Shown: positions 1 through 5,228 of the stretch, piece by piece
Layout: the number at the start of each line of letters is the position of its first letter
Position numbering within the stretch: position 1 is the first letter of the stretch
Assembly: GCA_905211955.1 (NCBI GenBank)
Contig: CAJMCT010000083.1
Location: 1-5,228, forward strand
Source of the DNA: an uncultured Eubacteriales bacterium
GTDB lineage: Bacteria; Bacillota; Clostridia; Christensenellales; Borkfalkiaceae
Length of the DNA stretch: 5,228 nt
Direction: 5' to 3'
The notes under the pieces: generated by a model
Databases searched by the model: none
What the model saw: only the letters and a program-made list of their open reading frames with translations
Told to the model about the DNA's origin: nothing
Program-made: the position numbers and the translations under genes

Positions 1-225
1 TCATCAGTAGATAAAATTAGAGAACTTATTGCAAAGCAATTAAATAAGGCAGTGGAAGAAGTCACCGAAGATAAAGAAATCGTTAAAGATTTAGGTGCTG
101 ACTCTCTTGACGTTGTTGAAATGCTTATGGGCTTAGAAGAAGAATACGGAATTACCGTTTCTGACGAAGATGCAGTAAACATCAAAACCGTTGGCGATAT
201 TGTTAAACTTATCGATGCTGAATAA
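1..225 (+). CDS. acpP: Acyl carrier protein, 5'-truncated by window edge
   Basis: Reading frame 1 is open from the window edge to a TAA at 223-225 and gives 74 residues. They match acyl carrier protein, the small acidic carrier that holds growing acyl chains as thioesters on a 4'-phosphopantetheine arm during cytoplasmic type II fatty-acid synthesis. The diagnostic DLGADSLD motif is present; the Ser to be modified is residue 35 of the fragment (codon 103-105). It is preceded by an amphipathic helix-I region (roughly residues 3-17) and followed by the acidic recognition helix (VVEMLMGLEEEYG) and the helix III/IV region ending LIDAE. E. coli ACP is 78 residues with the Ser at 37 counting Met, so only a few codons, including the start, lie outside the window. 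No start codon is visible before the motif. A hairpin terminator begins 15 nt after the stop, so this is the last gene of its transcript. Family assignment is firm; whether this is the housekeeping ACP or a second copy cannot be told here. Confidence 0.95.
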   Translation, partial: SSVDKIRELIAKQLNKAVEEVTEDKEIVKDLGADSLDVVEMLMGLEEEYGITVSDEDAVNIKTVGDIVKLIDAE

Positions 226-240
226 TTAAATAAAAAATTA

Positions 241-272
241 AACCCCACACGTTTGTGTGGGGTTATTTTTTT
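241..272. terminator. Bidirectional intrinsic terminator between convergent genes
   Basis: A perfect 10-bp inverted repeat (AACCCCACAC at 241-250, GTGTGGGGTT at 255-264) closes a 4-nt GTTT loop. Its centre is G/C-rich in an otherwise AT-rich stretch. On the plus strand it is followed by one A and then seven T (266-272), the classical Rho-independent form, ending the acyl carrier protein transcript. On the minus strand it is followed by TAA and then six T (complement of 232-237), and it starts 16 nt past the ATPase stop codon, so it probably also ends the leuS-ATPase transcript. The plus-strand reading is stronger because its T-run is closer to the stem. Confidence 0.93.
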
Positions 273-280
273 GCTGATTT

Positions 281-2716
281 TTACTGTTTGCCTTCGATTT
301 TATCAACTAGTTTTTTAGGAAGTTTAATTTTATCAAATAACTTTTGTAAAAGTGAAAGGATAAATGCATCGATAATTAAAACTACTATAATGATAAGTAG
401 GTGATGCCAATATTCTTTAAACGGCCATAATTTTTCAAGCCCTAACATGGGTATTCCATTTGCAATTGCAATGATCGTGACAACCATAATTACGAATAGG
501 TTTGTAAAGAATAATACTGACCTAAATTTATTGAGTGGTTTACAAATGCTATAAAGTGAAATAATTCCCGCATAAGTTAGTGTAAAGCAAGCCATCGTCA
601 CGTAAGTGTTATAGCCAAAATACGTGTCTTCAAAGATAGCCATTGCGATAAATACTACACCAACGCCAAACACCATAAGTATTGCGCTTGGCAATGATTT
701 TCCTAAAACGTAGTTTATAAACTTTCCTTCTACGCGAGAGTCGTTTGGTTGGAAAGACAAGAAGAAGGAAGGTAAACCGATTACAAACACTTCTAAAAGT
801 ATCATGTTAGATAGAGTAAACGGATAAGTACTTATCGACGGCATAAAGAGCATTATTATAGAAAAAATCATTGTAAATAACGTTTTCATAAGGTAGGGTG
901 AAGCCGAACTTTGAACGTTATTTATAACACGTCTTCCTTCGTATACTACTTTAGGGAGCGAACTAAAATTATTGTCCATAAGAACAAGGTGCGAAATATT
1001 TTTAGCCGCGTCGCTTCCAGAGGCAACAGTCACCGCGCAATCGGCTTCTTTTAGTGCCAAAATATCGTTTACACCGTCGCCCGTCATTGCGGTCACGTGA
1101 CCTGCGCATTTTAGAGCTTTAATTAAGATTGCCTTTTGGTCTGGTGAAACTCTACCAAAAACCGTATATTTTGTTGCAACGTTAAATACTTCTTCGTCAG
1201 AAAGTCCTTCTAAACTTATATATTTATCGGCATTTTCAATGCCAACTCTTTTAGAAACGTTAGAAACTGTAATGGGGTTATCACCTGATATAACCTTAAT
1301 TTCAACGTCATTTTCTCTAAACCATTTAATTGTGCTTATTGCATCGGGGCGAATACTGTCTTCTATAAGGATAAGTGCTATTGCCGAAAAATCTTCGGGA
1401 ATTTTGTCGCCTTTAATATCACTATTCGAATGCGCTAAAACTAATACACGCAAGCCTTCATTAGCATATGAGTTAATTTTTTCTTCTAATTTTTTATAAC
1501 TACAATCGTCTAAAACAAACTCGGGTGCACCGAAAGAGTACGTGCCGATTTGTTCGAAGGAAACTGCCGAAAGTTTTCTTGCCGAATTAAAAGCGAGTGA
1601 GTTTTTTGCGGTATATTTTGAACTTTGTCCAAAATAGTTATAAAGTGCAATAGCAGTTTGGTTATTGTCTTTTAAAGTTCCGAGCATTGAAGAAACTATA
1701 TCTTTAATTTCGGAAGAATTTTTATCCGAAAGATTAACAACGTCTTTAACCGTCATTTGTCCGTCGGTAATAGTTCCAGTTTTATCAAAGCACACAGTGT
1801 CAACACGGGCAAGCATTTCAAGAGAATATAGGTCTTGAACAAGCGTATTGTTCTTAAATAGTTTAATGATACCTACAGCAAGAGCCATACTTGTCAATAA
1901 GAACATGCCTGACGGTATCATCCCAATAACTACGGTTGCCGTGCCGTCTATAGACTTAAATAAATCAAAGTCGGGGGAGATGAGCGCTTTGATCATATAA
2001 GCCGCAGCGATTGGTAAGATTATGCAACCTACGGTTTTTATTATTAAACGAAGCGAATTCATAAGTTCGCTATGCGGTTTTTTATATTTTTTTGCTTTGG
2101 CGGAAAGTTTTTCTACGTAATTTTCTTTTCCTACCTTAATTGCTCTAACGTAGCAAGTACCCGAAACTATAAAACTACCTGCAAAAAGATTATCACCAAC
2201 CTTCTTTTTTACGGGAACTGATTCGCCCGTTAAAAGCGATTCGTTTACTTCAACGTTTCCATCTATAATTTCGCAGTCGGTAGGAATTTGTGAGCCAAGC
2301 CCTAACATTATAATATCGTCTAAAACGATTTCCGTGCTTGGAATTTCAATCATTTCTCCGTTTCTTATTACCTTAGAGCCTTTGTTCGAGACAATGGAGA
2401 GTTTATCGATACATCTTTTAGCACGGATTTCTTGAATAATTCCTATTCCTATGTTTGCTAAATAAATTAAAGCAAAGAAAAATCTTGATAGGGGAGCGCC
2501 CACTATTATTAGTGCAACGGCAACAATCAAACCTAAAAGGTTAAAGAACGTACAAAGATTTCCTACGAAAATGTTTAAGTAGGATTTTGAATACTGCTTT
2601 TTAACCTGATTGGTAAGCCCTTGATTTTTTCTCGATTCAACCTGTTCTAAAGAAAGCCCGTCTTTTGCCGTGGCGTTATATCTTTGAACGGCAATATCTT
2701 TTACATCTTCTTTCAT
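281..2716 (-). CDS. Exp7-like cation-translocating P-type ATPase
   Basis: An 811-residue membrane pump of the P-type ATPase superfamily, which couples ATP hydrolysis through an aspartyl-phosphate intermediate to ion movement across the cytoplasmic membrane. Visible parts in order: TM1-2 (about 47-95); actuator domain with TGES at 163-166; TM3-4 (about 222-286); phosphorylation motif DKTGT with the acceptor Asp311; a short nucleotide-binding domain with FGAPE at 395-399; a second P-domain part with SGDN 477-480, GRVSPDQK 521-528 and TGDGVND 545-551; then six more hydrophobic segments (about 608-627, 634-656, 673-695, 703-723, 733-753, 770-790) and a Lys-rich tail. Ten TM segments, no N-terminal metal-binding domain and no CPx motif exclude heavy-metal P1B pumps. 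The pattern around TM4 (IPSGM, then LTSMALAVG) and TM6 (IGLPSFFLSF) resembles, from memory, the group with Streptococcus pneumoniae Exp7 and mycobacterial CtpE; CtpE has been linked to calcium uptake, but substrate here is unknown. TM4 has Ser269 where calcium pumps carry Glu. The ATG is the first start after an in-frame TAA at 2732-2734. The gene lies 41 bp downstream of leuS. No frameshift is seen. Confidence 0.93.
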   Translation of the reverse strand: MKEDVKDIAVQRYNATAKDGLSLEQVESRKNQGLTNQVKKQYSKSYLNIFVGNLCTFFNLLGLIVAVALIIVGAPLSRFFFALIYLANIGIGIIQEIRAKRCIDKLSIVSNKGSKVIRNGEMIEIPSTEIVLDDIIMLGLGSQIPTDCEIIDGNVEVNESLLTGESVPVKKKVGDNLFAGSFIVSGTCYVRAIKVGKENYVEKLSAKAKKYKKPHSELMNSLRLIIKTVGCIILPIAAAYMIKALISPDFDLFKSIDGTATVVIGMIPSGMFLLTSMALAVGIIKLFKNNTLVQDLYSLEMLARVDTVCFDKTGTITDGQMTVKDVVNLSDKNSSEIKDIVSSMLGTLKDNNQTAIALYNYFGQSSKYTAKNSLAFNSARKLSAVSFEQIGTYSFGAPEFVLDDCSYKKLEEKINSYANEGLRVLVLAHSNSDIKGDKIPEDFSAIALILIEDSIRPDAISTIKWFRENDVEIKVISGDNPITVSNVSKRVGIENADKYISLEGLSDEEVFNVATKYTVFGRVSPDQKAILIKALKCAGHVTAMTGDGVNDILALKEADCAVTVASGSDAAKNISHLVLMDNNFSSLPKVVYEGRRVINNVQSSASPYLMKTLFTMIFSIIMLFMPSISTYPFTLSNMILLEVFVIGLPSFFLSFQPNDSRVEGKFINYVLGKSLPSAILMVFGVGVVFIAMAIFEDTYFGYNTYVTMACFTLTYAGIISLYSICKPLNKFRSVLFFTNLFVIMVVTIIAIANGIPMLGLEKLWPFKEYWHHLLIIIVVLIIDAFILSLLQKLFDKIKLPKKLVDKIEGKQ

Positions 2717-2720
2717 TAAA

Positions 2721-2726
2721 CCGCCT
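2721..2726 (-). promoter_or_regulatory. Ribosome binding site of the ATPase gene
   Basis: On the minus strand AGGCGG ends 4 nt before the ATG at 2714-2716. It is an imperfect Shine-Dalgarno (one base off AGGAGG) at rather tight spacing. With an in-frame TAA just upstream (2732-2734) and no other ATG, GTG or TTG between, it supports the chosen start. The weak match suggests modest initiation, possibly helped by translation of leuS just upstream. Confidence 0.6.
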
Positions 2727-2733
2727 ATAATTT

Positions 2734-2761
2734 ATCTTAAAGAAAGGGAAAACGTTATCAA
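2734..2761 (-). promoter_or_regulatory. Possible weak promoter for the ATPase gene
   Basis: On the minus strand TTGATA (2761-2756) and TAAGAT (2739-2734) are separated by 16 nt, a 5/6 and a 4/6 match to the sigma-70/sigma-A -35 and -10 consensus. A start point about 7 nt downstream of the -10 would leave a leader of only about a dozen nucleotides and would sit almost on the Shine-Dalgarno, which argues against it. In AT-rich DNA such matches arise by chance, so this is only a candidate. Confidence 0.2.
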
Positions 2762-2772
2762 ACGATAACGTT
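2751..2772 (-). other. Inverted repeat (hairpin) spanning the leuS stop codon
   Basis: A perfect 9-bp inverted repeat (AACGTTATC at 2751-2759, GATAACGTT at 2764-2772) flanks a 4-nt spacer. In the minus-strand transcript it would form a stem with a GUUU loop covering the last codons and stop codon (2758-2760) of leuS. Only three of nine pairs are G/C, and the downstream sequence is pyrimidine-rich (TTCCCTTTCTTT) instead of a clean T-run. A strong terminator is therefore unlikely; a weak attenuator, an RNA stability or processing element, or a by-product of coding for VNVIV are all possible. Confidence 0.5.
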
Positions 2773-5190
2773 AACCAATCTTCCAGGTACGACGATAAGT
2801 TTTTTAATTTCTTTATCGCCGATTTCTTCTTTAACTTTTGCGTTTTCCATAACGAGTGCTTTAATTTCGTCTTGTGAAGCACTGCTCGGAACGGTGATTT
2901 TTGCGCGAATCTTGCTGTTAATTTGAAGTGCAAGTTCAACTTCGTCTTTTACGAGCGCCGATTCGTCGCAAACGGGATATTCGGTAGTAAATACTGAGTT
3001 TTTATTGCCTAAACTATTCCAAATTTCTTCGGCAAAGTGTGGTGCACAGGGTGCTAAAAGTTTAATAAGCGTTTTGTATGCCGACTTGAATGCCGAAACG
3101 TTTTTAGCACTATCTTCTATAGTGTCGTACTTATAAAGTGCGTTAACAAGTTCCATAAGCCTTGCAACCGCGGTGTTGAAAGAGAAGTTTTCCATATCTC
3201 TATCAATATTTTTGATTGCAAAGTTTACTGCGTAGTTTAGTTCTTTTTCCGCGCTGTCAACTTGTTCTTTTTTATTATTTGCAAGTGAAGTGATTTTTAA
3301 AGCAAGTCTTTCTATTCTATCTAAGAATTTTATGATTGCCTTGATACCATTATCGTCCCAAGGACCGCCTTCGGTGTAAGAAAAACCAAACATAAGGTAA
3401 AGTCTTAAAACGTCGGAACCGTATTGTTCTACGTAGGGGTCGGGAGCAATAACGTTTCCGCGAGATTTACTCATTCTATTTCCGTCAGGTCCTAAAATTA
3501 CACCTTGGTGAACGAGCGACTTAAAAGGTTCGTCAAATTTTAAGTATCCCATATCACGAAGTGCTTTGGTAATGAAACGTGCATAAAGTAAGTGCATGCA
3601 AGCGTGTTCAGCACCGCCAACGTATTTGTCTACGGGAAGAATTTTGTTTATAATTTCGGGGTCAAACGGCATATCGTCGTTTTTAGCATCGGGGTATCTT
3701 AAATAATACCAACTAGAACATACGAAAGTATCGAGAGTGTCGGGGTCACGATGAGCGGGGCCACCACAAATAGGACATTTCGTTTGCATAAAGCCTTTGT
3801 GTTTTGCTAAAGGCGATTCACCGTCGGGGGTAAACTCAACGTCGTAGGGGAGTTTAACGGGTAAATCTTTATAAGGGACGGGTACTGCACCGCATTTATC
3901 ACAGTGAATAACTGGGATAGGTGCACCCCAATAACGCTGTCTTGAAACAAGCCAGTCTCTTAATCTATAATTGGTTTTGTGTTCGGCCTTGTTTTCTGAA
4001 ACGAGTTTATTTATAATTGCTTTTCTTGCTTCTTTACTCGTCATACCGTCGAAGCCGAAACTATTAACCAATATTCCGTCTTCAGTAAAGGGGAGTTCGT
4101 CAGGACAATTTACCCCCTTAATAACTCTCGTTATGGGTAAGCCGTATTTGTTTGCAAAAGCAAAGTCTCTTTCATCGTGTGAAGGAACACCCATAACAGC
4201 GCCTGTACCATAAGAGTATAAAACGTAGTCGGCAACGTAGATGGGAACTAATTTTCCGTTAATGGGGTTGATTGCGTTATGTCCAATGTATACGCCTGTT
4301 TTTTCGCGAGTAGTGGAAAGTCTATCGATTTCGTTTGCCTTAGAAGTTTCAAAAACGTAATCTTCAACTGCTTTTCTTTGCTTATCCGAGGTTAATTTTT
4401 TAACGAGCGGATGTTCAGGGGCAAGAACTACGTAAGAAACACCAAATAGGGTGTCTGCGCGTGTGGTAAACACTCTAAAAGTATCCCCACTTTCAGTTTT
4501 GAATTCAATTTCGCCACCGGTTGACTTGCCAATCCAGTTTTTTTGCATAAGTTTAGTTTTTTCGGGCCAATCTAAGTCCTTTAAGCCTTGCAAAAGTTCT
4601 TCGGCGTACTTAGTTATCTTAAAGAACCATTGTGTAAGGTCTTTTTTAACGACTATTGAATGACAACGTTCGCATTCGCCGTTTACGACTTGTTCGTTTG
4701 CAAGAACGGTTTTACATTCGGGACACCAGTTAACAGGCGCTTCTTTTCTATATGCCAAACCATTTTCATATAATTTTAAAAATAGCCATTGCGTCCATTT
4801 ATAATAATCTTCGTTGCAGGTCTTAATTTCGGCAGTCCAGTCGAACATTGCACCCATTTCACGAAGGGTTTGTTCCATATTTTCTATATTTTTATCGGTA
4901 GAATCTTTTGGGTGAATACCGGTTTTTATTGCAAAGTTTTCCGCAGGAAGACCAAAAGCATCAAAGCCCATAGGTTGAAAAACTTCAAAGCCCTTCATCT
5001 TTTTATAGCGAACGAAACTATCAGTTGGGCCGTAGTTGTACCAGTGCCCAAGGTGAAGTTTAGATGCCGAAGGATAAGAAAACATTTCTAATGCGTAATA
5101 TTTTTTATCCACGTTTTTGTAGTTAAAGTTATTTAGTTTTTCCTTCTCCCAGATTGTTTGCCACTTTTTTTCGACCTTCTTGAAATCCAT
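2758..5190 (-). CDS. leuS: Leucyl-tRNA synthetase
   Basis: An 810-residue class Ia aminoacyl-tRNA synthetase that charges tRNA(Leu) with leucine in the cytoplasm and hydrolyses mischarged products. The HIGH signature appears as HLGH at 46-49 inside YPSASKLHLGHWYNY, and the KMSKS loop as RMSKS at 572-576. The CP1 editing domain (about 222-415) keeps the Thr-rich motif FTTRADT at 241-247 and the conserved editing Asp342 in VPSHDERD (equivalents of E. coli Thr252 and Asp345), so editing should be intact. Two Cys4 sets suggest zinc sites: C156/C159 with C173/C176, and C430/C433 with C472/C475. The anticodon-binding helical region (about 620-740) is followed by the small C-terminal tRNA-binding domain ending VPGRLVNVIV, as in complete bacterial enzymes. 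Length is close to that of B. subtilis LeuRS and shorter than that of E. coli. The start is supported by the conserved-looking N-terminus (MDFKKVEKKWQTIWE) and GGAGG upstream; no other ATG, GTG or TTG lies in frame between it and the window edge. The ATPase gene follows after 41 bp. Identity is certain. Confidence 0.99.
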   Translation of the reverse strand: MDFKKVEKKWQTIWEKEKLNNFNYKNVDKKYYALEMFSYPSASKLHLGHWYNYGPTDSFVRYKKMKGFEVFQPMGFDAFGLPAENFAIKTGIHPKDSTDKNIENMEQTLREMGAMFDWTAEIKTCNEDYYKWTQWLFLKLYENGLAYRKEAPVNWCPECKTVLANEQVVNGECERCHSIVVKKDLTQWFFKITKYAEELLQGLKDLDWPEKTKLMQKNWIGKSTGGEIEFKTESGDTFRVFTTRADTLFGVSYVVLAPEHPLVKKLTSDKQRKAVEDYVFETSKANEIDRLSTTREKTGVYIGHNAINPINGKLVPIYVADYVLYSYGTGAVMGVPSHDERDFAFANKYGLPITRVIKGVNCPDELPFTEDGILVNSFGFDGMTSKEARKAIINKLVSENKAEHKTNYRLRDWLVSRQRYWGAPIPVIHCDKCGAVPVPYKDLPVKLPYDVEFTPDGESPLAKHKGFMQTKCPICGGPAHRDPDTLDTFVCSSWYYLRYPDAKNDDMPFDPEIINKILPVDKYVGGAEHACMHLLYARFITKALRDMGYLKFDEPFKSLVHQGVILGPDGNRMSKSRGNVIAPDPYVEQYGSDVLRLYLMFGFSYTEGGPWDDNGIKAIIKFLDRIERLALKITSLANNKKEQVDSAEKELNYAVNFAIKNIDRDMENFSFNTAVARLMELVNALYKYDTIEDSAKNVSAFKSAYKTLIKLLAPCAPHFAEEIWNSLGNKNSVFTTEYPVCDESALVKDEVELALQINSKIRAKITVPSSASQDEIKALVMENAKVKEEIGDKEIKKLIVVPGRLVNVIV

Positions 5191-5203
5191 AAAGAACGCT
5201 TTG

Positions 5204-5208
5204 CCTCC
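5204..5208 (-). promoter_or_regulatory. leuS Shine-Dalgarno with long spacing; partial leader to window edge
   Basis: On the minus strand GGAGG lies 13 nt before the leuS ATG, longer than the usual 5-10 nt. The strong match and the lack of any other in-frame start between it and the ATG make it the likely ribosome binding site. Only 38 nt of leader (5191-5228) are in the window. They contain no promoter, and no T-box specifier or antiterminator sequence can be recognised; such a leader, common for leuS in Bacillota, could lie just outside. Confidence 0.6.
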
Positions 5209-5228
5209 GATAAGTAAAAAGTTTTGGT

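Noticed and set aside
1239..1499. An 86-residue open frame on the plus strand
   Set aside because: It lies entirely antisense to the intact ATPase P/N-domain coding region, with no family resemblance; a shadow frame.
281..2716. ATPase as a heavy-metal (P1B), KdpB or MgtA-type pump
   Set aside because: There is no CPx motif or N-terminal metal-binding domain. The ten-TM layout with six C-terminal segments and the TM4/TM6 pattern fit the Exp7/CtpE-like group better.
2751..2772. The leuS-end inverted repeat as an operator or full terminator
   Set aside because: The stem has only three G/C pairs, is partly coding, and has no clean T-run; the evidence supports no more than a possible weak hairpin.
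2676..2939. An 87-residue open frame on the minus strand between leuS and the ATPase, overlapping both
   Set aside because: It overlaps the end of leuS by about 180 bases and the ATPase start in other frames. Its peptide is Lys/Phe/Leu-rich with no recognisable motif, and the two flanking genes fully explain the DNA.
3971..5091. Three plus-strand open frames of 70-100 residues (3971-4213, 4451-4663, 4789-5091)
   Set aside because: All are antisense to conserved leuS sequence and show no motifs; they are shadows of leuS codon usage.
1..5228. Mobile element, CRISPR array, tRNA/rRNA, toxin-antitoxin or defence system
   Set aside because: No direct-repeat arrays, terminal inverted repeats, transposase, RNA gene or defence motifs were seen; nearly all bases belong to three housekeeping-type genes.

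Overview
The window is ordinary, AT-rich bacterial chromosome with three protein genes and almost no non-coding DNA. Base composition, codon choice and the protein families (an Exp7-like P-type ATPase and an 810-residue bacterial-type leucyl-tRNA synthetase with two Cys4 zinc sites) fit a low-GC Bacillota/Clostridia-like organism, possibly an uncultured gut lineage. That placement is inference from style; no 16S rRNA or other taxonomic marker is present.

Layout: positions 1-225 (+) hold the last 74 codons of an acyl carrier protein gene, cut only at its extreme 5' end. A strong GC-rich hairpin at 241-264, with T-runs on both sides, separates it from two genes on the minus strand that converge on it. 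Those genes are leuS (5190 down to 2758) and, 41 bp downstream of it, a cation-translocating P-type ATPase (2716 down to 281). The 41-bp gap and shared strand suggest co-transcription. A 9-bp inverted repeat straddling the leuS stop codon, and a weak promoter-like sequence overlapping it, leave room for partial uncoupling of the ATPase.

Functionally the genes serve fatty-acid/lipid synthesis (ACP), translation (LeuRS) and ion homeostasis (ATPase). I see no pathway that joins them, and no mobile element, CRISPR array, tRNA, rRNA or new defence-type system. The points most worth checking are: (1) the ATPase has Ser in place of the usual transmembrane-4 Glu, Ile in place of the usual TM6 Asp, and Phe in place of the ATP-binding Lys of the N domain; (2) the structure at the leuS/ATPase junction; and (3) a codon-context pattern in which every Asn or Tyr codon before Val ends in C.
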